Below are positions 27,179 through 36,033 of a stretch of DNA of 64,000 nucleotides, one piece after another. The position numbers and the translations under genes were made by a program. Each line of letters opens with the position of its first letter. The first letter of the stretch is position 1. Where the stretch lies: NCBI GenBank assembly GCA_027487795.1, contig JAIYCX010000012.1:84407-148406 (forward strand), in the 5' to 3' direction. Below the pieces are notes generated by a model that was given only the letters and a program-made list of their open reading frames with translations, was not told where the DNA came from and did not search any database. This DNA comes from Pseudomonadota bacterium (GTDB taxonomy: Bacteria > Bdellovibrionota_C > UBA2361 > SZUA-149 > DAOLCO01).

Positions 27179-28258
27179 TCAATATTTCTCACGAATACCA
27201 TTTTTAAGTATATAAACTACGCTATTAAAATTGGCCTCTTGCTCAAACATTTCTATACTTCCATCAGGAACTAAGATTTTATTCTGTTTTTTTAATGCTT
27301 GATATAAGGAATCTGGTGTGTATTCTGTTTCTTCTTGTATACTTTGAATAGCTTGTAAGGTCGCTCCCATAGCTACAAAGCAAGAGTAGGAAATTTGTGA
27401 GGGTGATTCATTTTTAAATTGGGTTTGATAAAGGTTTATAAAGTTAGAACCTCCGATCTCAGATTCCGTATATGGAATATCGTTAGCAAGATATCCAAGA
27501 TCGTTTTTCACATCTACAGTGTTGATTAAGAAGTTAGAGAAGATACTTATATTCTTTAATGATTCTTTAACTTTTTTTATGAAATGAGGTAATTGAACTA
27601 TACCTAAGTTTATAAATATTCCATCTGGTTTTTTTATTTGTAATTTCGCTATTAAGCTTTTAAAATCCATTTCGGTTGGAAGTAATTCAATAGAGTCGGT
27701 AATGACTCCTCCTAAACTTTTGAATTCTTCTGAGAAAGATTCAGAGGTGGCTAGAAATGAATCATCTACTAATGTAACAATCGCTACTTTCTTGCTTCCT
27801 TTATCAAAAATAGATTTTGCTAGAGTTGAGCCATCTTTTTTTGCAGAAGCAATAAATCTAAATGCATAGTTATTTTGCTTAGTGAACTTTGGATGTGAAG
27901 CTATTCCAAGTATTGGTATTTTTTTCTGTAATGAAAGAGGATTTATAGCCATAGAAATATGACTTCTTGTTGTTATTATTGCATTAGCTCCTTCATATTC
28001 TACTATTCTTTTAAATTCATTTAATCCTGTTTTTACTTCATTTTGGTTGTCCCCATATATTATTTTTACGGTGTGTGATCCTACTTTACCCTCAGAGCTA
28101 TATGTATTGAACGCTAGTTCGTATCCTCGCTGGCAGTCATTTCCTATTCGGGCAGAAGGGCCAGTGACATCCGCCATTGCTCCTATTTTAATTATATTTT
28201 CAGCTTTCGTAGTGAAGCTAAAAAATAATAATATTAAAAAGAAACAATTTTTAAACAT
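27179..28258 (-). CDS. Leu/Ile/Val-type periplasmic binding protein (paralogue B)
   Basis: The 359-residue protein has a signal peptide (NCFFLILLFFSFTTKA) and opens IIKIGAMADVTGPSARIG, the Peripla_BP_6 pattern, followed by RGYELAFNTY and IPILGIASHPKFTKQNN. It is clearly diverged from paralogues A and C. The C-terminal 31 residues are repeated as a fragment upstream of paralogue C (29445-29537), showing that a B gene once stood there too. The intervals to A (46 bp) and C (15 bp) are short, so the three genes are likely one transcript. Confidence 0.85.
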   Translation of the reverse strand: MFKNCFFLILLFFSFTTKAENIIKIGAMADVTGPSARIGNDCQRGYELAFNTYSSEGKVGSHTVKIIYGDNQNEVKTGLNEFKRIVEYEGANAIITTRSHISMAINPLSLQKKIPILGIASHPKFTKQNNYAFRFIASAKKDGSTLAKSIFDKGSKKVAIVTLVDDSFLATSESFSEEFKSLGGVITDSIELLPTEMDFKSLIAKLQIKKPDGIFINLGIVQLPHFIKKVKESLKNISIFSNFLINTVDVKNDLGYLANDIPYTESEIGGSNFINLYQTQFKNESPSQISYSCFVAMGATLQAIQSIQEETEYTPDSLYQALKKQNKILVPDGSIEMFEQEANFNSVVYILKNGIREKY

Positions 28259-28273
28259 ATTAAATTATACAAT

Positions 28274-29395
28274 TTAATTTTTACTTAACGATAAAGATGT
28301 TCCGTCGATAGAAACTTTTCTCATTTCTATCGGAAAAATAAAACGATTACCTGCGTTTTTTAATTTGCTAGGATCTTCTTCAGTAAAATAATAATTACCT
28401 AATGCTCCTTGTGTAGGGGGAGATTTTTTAATTAAGTCGATTATTTCATCTGAACTAATTTTTGAATTGTATTTAGAAAATAAACTTAGTAGTAAATTAG
28501 CAAGATCATAGGAATTTGCTGCATATTGTAATTGAGCTCTGTTTCCATAAGTACTGTAATACTTATTAGAAAATTCTTCTGATACTGCGAGTGTAGCATA
28601 GATGCCATCTACGGCAGCGGGCCCGGCTTTTTTCATTTCTTCTATTTGTCCAAAAACATCTGATCCAAAAGTTGAAGCTTTGATTTTATAGAGATCCATT
28701 TTTTGAAAGAATGTACTAATTTGTCCTGTTAGAAGAAAAACTCCTATTGCATCGAATTCTTTTTTATCTAGACCGTTTTTAACTTTTAAAACTGTGGTTT
28801 TAAGATCGGGATTTGCATCAGGTGCAAATGAATCTAAGATAGTAAAAGTTTCTTTTTCGTTTAGGTTAGCTTTAAAAGCATCTACTAGAGACTCTAAATA
28901 TTGTACTTCCGTTTTTACAATAGCAAACTTACTATGTCCTCTTGATCTCAGTTCTTTTAGCGTAGCTAAAGCGATATCATTTAAGCGATTATGAAAGTCT
29001 ATTATGTACTTTTTCCCACCTGTAATGAACGGCTCTCCCGAAAGTATTATTGTAGGTACTTTATTTTGTTCTGCTATCGGCGCTACTGCTGCACTACATG
29101 TTGTACCAAAGAGATAAACCAAATTAACTTTATCGCTCTTAGTAAGTTTATGAAAAGCTGATATTGCAAGTTTCGCATCGTATCTAGCATCTTCGTATAC
29201 GAATTCGATTGAATTATTAAATTCTTCTGGTTTCTCAGATTGAGCGAGCTGGATACCATTTTTTATTGTAGCACCATAATCTGCTATTGGCCCGCTTAAT
29301 GGAAGTATAAGACCAACTTTTACTGGATCAGCTAGTACTTTAATTGAAAGACTTAAAGAAAGTAAAAATACTAAATAATAAACTTTATTTTTCAT
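28274..29395 (-). CDS. Leu/Ile/Val-type periplasmic binding protein (paralogue C, duplicate of A)
   Basis: The start at 29395 (MKNKVYYLV) matches paralogue A's; the open frame upstream of it runs into the pseudogene fragment and is not part of the protein. The sequence follows A nearly residue for residue (for example GPIADYGATIKNGIQLAQSE, KFAIVKTEVQYLESLVDA, TQGALGNYYFTEEDPSKLKN), a recent duplication. One visible difference is a Cys in FGTTCSAAVAPIAEQ where A has FGSGNAATIAPISEQ, at the ligand-facing region of this fold, so specificity may have shifted. Confidence 0.85.
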   Translation of the reverse strand: MKNKVYYLVFLLSLSLSIKVLADPVKVGLILPLSGPIADYGATIKNGIQLAQSEKPEEFNNSIEFVYEDARYDAKLAISAFHKLTKSDKVNLVYLFGTTCSAAVAPIAEQNKVPTIILSGEPFITGGKKYIIDFHNRLNDIALATLKELRSRGHSKFAIVKTEVQYLESLVDAFKANLNEKETFTILDSFAPDANPDLKTTVLKVKNGLDKKEFDAIGVFLLTGQISTFFQKMDLYKIKASTFGSDVFGQIEEMKKAGPAAVDGIYATLAVSEEFSNKYYSTYGNRAQLQYAANSYDLANLLLSLFSKYNSKISSDEIIDLIKKSPPTQGALGNYYFTEEDPSKLKNAGNRFIFPIEMRKVSIDGTSLSLSKN

Positions 29396-29444
29396 AATAC
29401 TTAATTTAACCAACCCTTTTTTTAAATGTTTTCTAGATAATACA

Positions 29445-29537
29445 TTAATATTTCTCACGAATACCATTTTTAAGTCTATAGACAACACTATTAAAATTGG
29501 CCTCTCGCTCTAGCATTTCTATGCTACCATCAGGAAC
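29445..29537 (-). pseudogene. Truncated 3' end of a second copy of paralogue B
   Basis: The minus strand reads VPDGSIEMLEREANFNSVVY and then RLKNGIREKY plus a stop, against VPDGSIEMFEQEANFNSVVY ILKNGIREKY in paralogue B. The match stops sharply at 29537, replaced by an unrelated C-rich stretch. The downstream interval also matches the B-to-A interval. So a B-A gene pair was duplicated and the extra B was then lost except for its last 30 codons. Confidence 0.9.
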
Positions 29538-29597
29538 TTCCTGTTCCCCCTTCCCTCCTCGAGCATTTTCTTCCTGTTTAGCTTCTTAAATAAAAAG

Positions 29598-29620
29598 ATA
29601 GACTTATGGGTAATAGTAAG
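29598..29620. repeat. Solo copy of the MITE end sequence
   Basis: ATAGACTTATGGGTAATAGT and AAG follow the truncated pseudogene by 60 bp, in the 389-bp gap 29396-29784 that has no intact gene. It matches the terminal repeat of the 57051-57270 element. The nearness to the pseudogene breakpoint (29537) suggests element activity helped remove the gene; inference. Confidence 0.65.
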
Positions 29621-29784
29621 GGGGCTAGGGCAGTGCTGGCAGCAAAAATCTAACTTTGAATAGTCATTCGAGTAGAAAAGAGCTCATTTTATTTCAGTTT
29701 CTTATTGCATTACTTTATTAAATAAGATTAAGATTAAATGGTCTTAAATGTTCTTTCACAGGTTCTTTTGTATAGGGTAGTTAA

Positions 29785-30501
29785 ATGAGCACCTTCATCG
29801 GCGATGGATTTTGTTTTGGTGATGTGGTTTCCAGTGATTTGCTGTTGCAGTTAAAAAATGAAGTTCTTGTAGCGTGCCAATTAGGAGACGAGAGAGGTCG
29901 GGAAGGAGAAGTCGATCGATTGTTTGAATTGACATTATTGCAACAAAAACTTCCTCATACGTTTTTGCTATCTGAAATAGCTAATAATTTTGCTTCTAAG
30001 CTAATTGGCAGAGAAGCTGAGCTCATCATGTCTCAGTTAGTAGTTAGAAAAAGTGGCTCCATGGGCGTTCCGTTTCATGTTGACGGAAGACCAACAGTAA
30101 AGACTTGGAATGAGATGCCTTTTTGTCAAGTTATTGTCGGAGTTCCACTAACTGAAGTTAACACTAGGCAAAGTGGAAACCTGATCTATAAGCAGGGAGC
30201 TCACCTCACTGTTTGTAATTTTATCAAAAAAAATATTACACGATTTTTAGAGATGGATAAAGATGTGGCTTTTCGCGAAGTTTATGACTTTGTTAGAAAT
30301 CTGGACATGCCGCAATTAGCATTGAATTGGAGTCCGGGGCAGATGTACGCAATGCATGCTTTACTTCCTCACGGCGTAGAAGAAAATCAGAATGCAGAGA
30401 GACCTGTTTGGTATTTCCGTTTTGGTAATCCTATGCATAAAGGAGCAACTGGATTCAACTCAGCTTTTAAAGGCATAGACTGGCCAATCATACTTGATTA
30501 G
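29785..30501 (+). CDS. Possible 2-oxoglutarate/Fe(II) dioxygenase (PhyH-like)
   Basis: The 238-residue protein shows the facial-triad layout of this superfamily: HVD in GVPFHVDGRPTV (about residues 95-97) and a distal His in LLPHGVEENQNAERPVWYFRF (about 209), with an Arg 9-10 residues later that could bind 2-oxoglutarate. Between them, CQVIVGVPLTEVNTRQSGNL and YKQGAH match the beta-strand and GS-H features of phytanoyl-CoA dioxygenase-like enzymes. The substrate is unknown. A terminator follows at 30548. The family call rests on motif spacing alone. Confidence 0.6.
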   Translation: MSTFIGDGFCFGDVVSSDLLLQLKNEVLVACQLGDERGREGEVDRLFELTLLQQKLPHTFLLSEIANNFASKLIGREAELIMSQLVVRKSGSMGVPFHVDGRPTVKTWNEMPFCQVIVGVPLTEVNTRQSGNLIYKQGAHLTVCNFIKKNITRFLEMDKDVAFREVYDFVRNLDMPQLALNWSPGQMYAMHALLPHGVEENQNAERPVWYFRFGNPMHKGATGFNSAFKGIDWPIILD

Positions 30502-30547
30502 TAGTGATTTTTTTGAAGGATGATTAATTAAATAGGTTAATTGTTTT

Positions 30548-30575
30548 GAGACTAGTTTTGGCTAGTCTCTTTTTT
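30548..30575 (+). terminator. Terminator of the dioxygenase-like gene
   Basis: GAGACTAG (30548-30555) pairs with CTAGTCTC (30562-30569), followed by a run of T (30570-30575). The stem is the same as in the terminator at 2419. Confidence 0.9.
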
Positions 30576-30610
30576 AGATTAAATTATTAAGAATGTCTTA
30601 AAGAAATTTC

Positions 30611-31186
30611 TTAACTTAACCAACCCTTTTCTTTTGCTTCTATTAACTGTGGATATAGGTAATCCCATAATTCTGGAATAAGTTCTTTTATAAAAGAATT
30701 TTTATCAATAACTTGTTGAAGAGTGATATTATTTTCTTTCCAACTTTGTCCATTGTTATTTAGATTCTGAATCATTGGTATCATGCGATCTATTAAGTAT
30801 GCATATTTAGAGTCAATGGTTTCTCTAGTTTCGTATTCAAGCCATAAGTTTTTTAATTCTTCACATATTTCTACTGGCAACAGACCAAAAATTCTAATTG
30901 CAGCTTTTAGTTCGTTTTCTGTATCTGTATGATTATTGTCATAAACAAATTTATCACCAGCATCAATTTCAACAATGTCATGAACTAAGAGCATTTTTAT
31001 TATTCGCTCTTTATTAATATTTGCATCAGTGAAATTTTCTATGAGAAGTGCAATTAGAGATACCGTCCAACTATGCTCTGCGGAATTTTCATATCGATCT
31101 AGGCCGATAACTTTTGTTTTTCTAAGAATACTTTTTAATTTTTCAGTTTCTATTATGAAGGAGAAGAGTTGTTGGAAATTTTTCAT
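30611..31186 (-). CDS. HD-domain phosphohydrolase, HDDC2/YfbR-like (5'-nucleotidase type)
   Basis: The 191-residue cytoplasmic protein has the family's opening, LKSILRKTKVIGLDRYENSAEHSWTVSLIA, with the first His ligand in AEHSW, HD in LLVHDIVEIDAGD, and a later Asp in AYLIDRMIPM. YfbR and human HDDC2 dephosphorylate 5'-deoxynucleotides using such a site. Substrate specificity here is inferred. No partner gene; a palindromic element lies just upstream (31230-31379), between it and the Nudix-like gene. Confidence 0.85.
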   Translation of the reverse strand: MKNFQQLFSFIIETEKLKSILRKTKVIGLDRYENSAEHSWTVSLIALLIENFTDANINKERIIKMLLVHDIVEIDAGDKFVYDNNHTDTENELKAAIRIFGLLPVEICEELKNLWLEYETRETIDSKYAYLIDRMIPMIQNLNNNGQSWKENNITLQQVIDKNSFIKELIPELWDYLYPQLIEAKEKGWLS

Positions 31187-31229
31187 AATCTAAGCAGCTT
31201 TTTTGTAACCTTTAACTATTCCCCCAACC

Positions 31230-31379
31230 GAGTTCTAAACTCTTAAACTTTCCTAATCTCATTCTCGCACATTCCTCCGGAATGTAGCTGCGAGGTGCCC
31301 TAAATTTTTTTAGCTAAATTTAGCTAAGGAAAAAAATTTACTCGAAGTCCGATTAGTAAAATTCAAGAGTTCAGAACTC
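31230..31379. repeat. Palindromic junction element, copy 5
   Basis: Arms 31230-31258 and 31351-31379 (29 positions) have one C-T mismatch, at the same place as in copy 4, and three A-C pairs that become U-G when read from the minus strand. The core has the ACATTCC/GGAATGT hairpin (31268-31285) and the A/T-rich hairpin (31301-31340). It occupies most of the 389-bp gap 31187-31575; a remnant of another copy is at 31517. Confidence 0.85.
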
Positions 31380-31516
31380 TCCTCCCCTCTCTTTTATTGT
31401 TTTATTAAATACTATGCAACAGTATATTCATTAATGGAGTTCTTACTATTTCTTATGTGGATTATCTCTATGTGCGAGTTGAGGAGATTGTTGAAATATT
31501 TTCGAAAAACTTAATT

Positions 31517-31560
31517 GATGAAATAAGTTCAGACCCCTTAAGTCTTGATCAATCGAAATT
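31517..31560. repeat. Remnant of a palindromic junction element (one arm)
   Basis: TGATGAAATAAGTTCAGACC and the following CCTTAAGTCTTGATCA match the left flank and arm of copies 2 and 6, but the core and right arm are missing and the sequence goes straight to AATCGAAATTTTAG. It looks like a copy deleted between its arms. Confidence 0.6.
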
Positions 31561-31575
31561 TTAGTGAATAGTTGG

Positions 31576-32505
31576 TTAAGCAAAGCACACGTTATTATCT
31601 CTTGCAGTTTGTAGAGCAGTCGTACATTGCAGCGTTTTTAAATTTGAAGATGTAACTAATTCAGTATTTCTATTAAATGGCTCTGGATCTATAATCATAT
31701 AATTCATATTATCATCTAGTACAGCAAAGAAGCGAGCGCATAGTGTTAAGCCCTGAATAGAGTTATCAAAGCTAGCCATAAAATTTGTTTCTTCGAACTC
31801 TGAATCTTCGGGCATTTTTAAATAAACTTTTTTGATATTCGTGGGCATTTTAAGATTTTTTACTTTTAAAATGCGATATTCAAAATTTGAGTTTTTATAA
31901 TTTGAAGGCAAGTGAGAGCGAATATGTTTTTCTTGCCAATTTTTTAAGGTAATAATTTTTTTAGATTCTTCTTCGTTGTTTTGAAATTCTTCAAGAACTG
32001 GAACTAATATTTTTATTATATCTTCATCTTTATGGTATTCAAGCAGTCCAATTTCTTGCGCAAGTTCTTCTTGGATTGACCATAAAGGGTGTCTGCCACA
32101 AAGTCCTCCAGGAGCAGTCCACTTACCTGGATTTGAAGGAGCGCTCATATCACGTTGCAATAAGGGCATGGCCCTTAAGTTTTTGTAATCTAGTTCTAAT
32201 AAAGCTGAAACACCAAGAATATAAGTACTATTCTCTAGTTTATATTTTCCAGATCTTACTTGGCTTCGTGTTGGAAGCTTTTTACCTATATGTTGAAAAA
32301 TTGTATTTGAAAGGTTTTCATTAGAAACAATAATTAAGTCGTCTGGTTTTATGGAAATAAATATCTCTCGATCATTTTCTTGGACATTTGCAGTAAGTGC
32401 AAACTTTCTCAGGTCTTCGCCTTCGTATGATAATAATGTTATTGCATTTGTAGGGTATGCAAGTTCTTTGTTAGATTTATTTAACTCTTTTTTTCTTATT
32501 AACAT
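31576..32505 (-). CDS. Nudix-fold protein with a divergent Nudix box
   Basis: The 309-residue protein contains PGKWTAPGGLCGRHPLW followed by SIQEELAQEIGLL. Against the Nudix box (GX5EX7REUXEEXGU) the Arg is Glu and the first Glu of the EE pair is Gln, while the following Glu and Gly are kept, so metal binding and pyrophosphatase activity may be weakened. The N-terminal 100 residues and the C-terminal part (CARFFAVLDDNMNYMIIDPEPFNRN) are unrecognised; a role in regulating or processing a nucleotide-linked compound is possible. The gene is alone between repeats and a terminator. Confidence 0.55.
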   Translation of the reverse strand: MLIRKKELNKSNKELAYPTNAITLLSYEGEDLRKFALTANVQENDREIFISIKPDDLIIVSNENLSNTIFQHIGKKLPTRSQVRSGKYKLENSTYILGVSALLELDYKNLRAMPLLQRDMSAPSNPGKWTAPGGLCGRHPLWSIQEELAQEIGLLEYHKDEDIIKILVPVLEEFQNNEEESKKIITLKNWQEKHIRSHLPSNYKNSNFEYRILKVKNLKMPTNIKKVYLKMPEDSEFEETNFMASFDNSIQGLTLCARFFAVLDDNMNYMIIDPEPFNRNTELVTSSNLKTLQCTTALQTARDNNVCFA

Positions 32506-32570
32506 ATATTTTTACAATAGCAGAGCGTTTAGATCCTTCCAAGTAATAGATGATTTTTAAAAAATAAAAA

Positions 32571-32600
32571 AATGCCCAGAGAAAGATTTCTCCAGGCATT
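32571..32600 (-). terminator. Terminator of the DEAH helicase gene
   Basis: On the minus strand AATGCCTGGAGAAATC and TTTCTCTGGGCATT form a stem (32571-32600) followed by a long U run (A run at 32561-32570 on the + strand). Confidence 0.85.
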
Positions 32601-32647
32601 AAAGTAAACCTACGTAATAACACTTTGACAAATTTTACGGGTTTCCC

Positions 32648-35600
32648 TTATCGACTCTTGACCCGTAGGGCAAGTGTCCACATATTTTCGAGTTCGAAAA
32701 CAAGAAGTTCAATCTCCTTACCTGCGACGATCTCAGTATCGAGAATAGTAGCGGGACGACCGTACGTCCATGTAGTAAGAGGAAGACCTTGACCAAACTC
32801 TAGAATACTTTTATCGCTACTAACAATGCATCCAGAAGAACTAGTTAGTCGATACAGATTGCTAGGATTCCAGTTGATCTTATGTCCTGTGAGAGGACAA
32901 TTAAGATACTTTCTTCGCATCTCTTCAAGAAAATCATTCTGCTTTGCGCTTAAACCAAATGAACCTTCAGGAGCTTTAATCTCCTTAGTTTCAAGTCTAA
33001 GAACCGTAGCAATTTGCTTTTCTGTAAGTTCTGCTCGTGGATACTGAACAACTTGGAAAGTACTTGATGTCGGATTTGACTTGTCAGGGCAAATCCAAGT
33101 TAGTACTAGCTCATTTGATTGAAAAGAATCCCAGCACATTGTGCCATCAGAACTCTTTTTATCACAGGCCCTTGTGGTTCCGTCTTCACGAATGACCCAT
33201 ACGTCTGAAAGATTAGTAGCTCCTTCTCTTTGTCTTACAAAACTAAATTTTCCGAGCTCGTCTTTTTTGAGCTTGGAGAAAATTTCATTTTGCTTGTTCC
33301 AAAGTTCGGTTGCTTCTTCAAGATAATGAAACCAAGTCGGTTCGAACAGATTGGTAATCTTCGAAAACTCCAGAACGCCATATGCAAGCAAGAGCTCATT
33401 CGTTAAAAAATGAACTCCATACTGTACACGTGCAATTTGTGGAAATTCTCCTTGAAGATCTCCCAAACTTCTTTGCATATTGTTTTCACTCTTTGCAATG
33501 AAGTTCAGATACTGATCACCACAATCTCTTGAGGACATAAGTCTTATTAGCTGATCATACTGTGTATACAACTGAGTGTAACCACCGTTCTCATCAAGCT
33601 TTACTCTAATTCTGATCTCACTACCTGATGGTAAGATCAAAGTTTCGTCTTTAAGACTCTTCCATTCCTGTCCTTCTAGGTCTACTTCTGGACCGAAAAC
33701 TCCGTAGCGAATTGCCTTTTCTCCGATTCCTGAAATGTTGATTGTTTCAGGATGAAGCTTTAGAAATTCGCTCACATCCGTATCGAGACTTTCCTCTGGA
33801 TACAGTGACTCAGGATCCTTAATCTCTCTTACAGAGCAAGCATCGCCAAGTTGCCTTTCAAGTAAAGGACGTAATATTCTTTCATTCCAAATATCATATC
33901 TGAAATTAGGAAATCTGTCCTTAATGTCCCTAAAACGCTCGTTTCGAGAACGTATACTTTCAATCACTTTCGATAGTCTTTGTGGAACTATTGAACGTGT
34001 GTTGAAAATAGTCTCGATCAACCAGTCAAGAAAAACACGTTTTGCCACAGGCAAATCAGTACACTTAACTTGTTGTTCTTGTCCAAGTGCTTCACCAAAC
34101 AAAAATAAATCTTGCCTGATTACAACTTGGTCAAGTACAGGGTCATACTCAGGAGTACCTTGAGTACTAGTTCTAAAACCAAAAGCCTCCTTATCTCCTA
34201 CCAACTCAAGAAGCCAATTTACTTTTATTCTTGAAAGGAAAGTGACAATTGGAAATGTTGATTTTATTCCATCACGTATAGTGGGAATCTCTCTAGGAAT
34301 TCCTACAACTAGGTTACCTCTTAGCAGAGATACGATTCCTACTCTGTTTGGATTTCGTATTCCCCGTCTGCCGACAAGAAAACCTCCACCACAAACGTAA
34401 ACATTCCCAAGCAAGCCCGCCGTAATGCAAATGAGAATTTGCTCACGATCGCCAGTCGAGTCGATTCTGTAATCCTGTTTTAGACTATCAAAGAGCGCAG
34501 ATCGACACGATTGAGCGCGTCTCCAATTTCCAACAAGTATTCCTTGTTCTTTAAGATTTCCTTTGACGTGACCGTCACGAAGAGCTTTAAAAACAGATAA
34601 CTGAGCTAGTAGCTCAGATTCTCTTTCATTCCCAGTGTAATCTTTCCAATCTTCGCTCTTTCTATCAACAATTCCTTGTGACTCAAGAATAGCGACAATT
34701 GTCATTACATCGGCAAGCACGCCTCGTTCAATCGCTTCAACTATCATCCTTCCAGTAGTGATACCGAGAGGAAGTCTGGCAACTTTACGACCAATATCAG
34801 TGACTTTACCGTTTGCATCAATGCATCCGGTAATTCTCAAAGATTGCTTTGCTAAAGCAAGGTCTTGACGATTTGGCTGATGGAACAAATCCATTATTTC
34901 GAGATCGATTTCTCTCTCTAATAACTGGAGCATCATTTTATCAAGCCGAACACGACGAATTTCAGGAATCGGAAACTCCGTTTGAGTATCGTATGGTCCA
35001 AGTTCTAGGTGAGATATATAAATACCATTTCTGCATCTTCCAGCACGTCCTTTTCTTTGCTTCATTTGAGCAAGAGAAATTGGAAGTGTTAGTAATGCGT
35101 CGATGCCATTTACTACCACTGACCTTTTTTCTAGACCAGTATCGACGACAGCGTCAATGTCTGGAATCGTCAAAGATGTTTCTGCGACATTTGTAGCAAC
35201 AACAACCTTGCATCGATCATACGAAGCCATTGCCAGATCTTGTTCTTCTGACGAAAGCTTGGAATGGAGTGGGATCCTTTCTGCATCGACACCCATTTGC
35301 TTGAGTTTTTTAATACAATCATTGATTTCTTCTTCGCCTGGTTGAAATACCAAGACGTTTTTACCCTCTTTAACGAGGGTAGCGACATCGTCCTCTACTG
35401 AAAAACCGCGTGCGCGATCTTCGATAGGAAAGAGTCTACCTTCCACGTTGATGATAGGTGCATTGTCAAAGAAAGCTGAAAGCCCTTCGGCTTCTATCGT
35501 AGCGGACATCAAAACTATCCGAAGATTCGGAAAGTCATTGAGTATGCGCTTGATATAACCAACAAGAACTTCGATACTTATGTCCCATTCGTGAACTTCA

Positions 35601-35989
35601 TCAAGAATCAAGACATCAGCAGCCGCGCTACTACCGGATTGAATCAGTTGTTCGATCAGAGCAAGAGCATTTGTACAGACAAGAATACGTGTTTCATTGC
35701 TTTGTACGCGATCGTCGTCTTGGCCAGTATTGCCTAAACGATAACCAACGATCGTACCAAGAAGGACATCCATTTCTACTGCAATACGTTTTGCAACTGT
35801 TTTTGCAGCTAGTCTTCTAGGCTGACCTAAGACTGTTAAGCCATAGCCAGCTTTGTAACAATATTGTGCGACCTGAGTGGATTTTCCACTTCCAGTATCG
35901 CCAACGACTAATGTCACTCTATTATTCCGAATTGTGTGAATAATTAGATTTTCGTGCTTTGCAATAGGAAGATCTAAAGAACAGATCAT
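32648..35989 (-). CDS. DEAH-box RNA helicase, HrpA/HrpB-like, with an extended C-terminus
   Basis: The first 600 residues are a DEAH/RHA helicase: Walker A GDTGSGKST (about 30-38), DEVH (about 128-131), SATIE, VATNVAETSLTIPDI and QRKGRAGRCRNG, then an HA2-type region (QPNRQDLALAKQSLRITGCID). HrpA-type enzymes unwind RNA and act on mRNA or stalled ribosomes. The C-terminal 500 residues are unlike what I know of HrpA or HrpB and include Cys-containing segments (YLNCPLTGHKINW). At 1113 residues it lies between the two. The leader contains a hammerhead ribozyme-like fold 45 nt upstream (36034-36117); GAAAGG is the ribosome site. The coding sequence looks richer in G+C than its neighbours. Confidence 0.88.
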   Translation of the reverse strand: MICSLDLPIAKHENLIIHTIRNNRVTLVVGDTGSGKSTQVAQYCYKAGYGLTVLGQPRRLAAKTVAKRIAVEMDVLLGTIVGYRLGNTGQDDDRVQSNETRILVCTNALALIEQLIQSGSSAAADVLILDEVHEWDISIEVLVGYIKRILNDFPNLRIVLMSATIEAEGLSAFFDNAPIINVEGRLFPIEDRARGFSVEDDVATLVKEGKNVLVFQPGEEEINDCIKKLKQMGVDAERIPLHSKLSSEEQDLAMASYDRCKVVVATNVAETSLTIPDIDAVVDTGLEKRSVVVNGIDALLTLPISLAQMKQRKGRAGRCRNGIYISHLELGPYDTQTEFPIPEIRRVRLDKMMLQLLEREIDLEIMDLFHQPNRQDLALAKQSLRITGCIDANGKVTDIGRKVARLPLGITTGRMIVEAIERGVLADVMTIVAILESQGIVDRKSEDWKDYTGNERESELLAQLSVFKALRDGHVKGNLKEQGILVGNWRRAQSCRSALFDSLKQDYRIDSTGDREQILICITAGLLGNVYVCGGGFLVGRRGIRNPNRVGIVSLLRGNLVVGIPREIPTIRDGIKSTFPIVTFLSRIKVNWLLELVGDKEAFGFRTSTQGTPEYDPVLDQVVIRQDLFLFGEALGQEQQVKCTDLPVAKRVFLDWLIETIFNTRSIVPQRLSKVIESIRSRNERFRDIKDRFPNFRYDIWNERILRPLLERQLGDACSVREIKDPESLYPEESLDTDVSEFLKLHPETINISGIGEKAIRYGVFGPEVDLEGQEWKSLKDETLILPSGSEIRIRVKLDENGGYTQLYTQYDQLIRLMSSRDCGDQYLNFIAKSENNMQRSLGDLQGEFPQIARVQYGVHFLTNELLLAYGVLEFSKITNLFEPTWFHYLEEATELWNKQNEIFSKLKKDELGKFSFVRQREGATNLSDVWVIREDGTTRACDKKSSDGTMCWDSFQSNELVLTWICPDKSNPTSSTFQVVQYPRAELTEKQIATVLRLETKEIKAPEGSFGLSAKQNDFLEEMRRKYLNCPLTGHKINWNPSNLYRLTSSSGCIVSSDKSILEFGQGLPLTTWTYGRPATILDTEIVAGKEIELLVFELENMWTLALRVKSR

Positions 35990-36033
35990 TCTACTACCAA
36001 CCTTTCTATAGGGGGATACCCATTTAAAATGTC

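Noticed and set aside
29396..29488. Longer N-terminus for paralogue C (start at 29488)
   Set aside because: It runs through the paralogue B fragment in another frame; the signal peptide starts at 29395 as in paralogue A.
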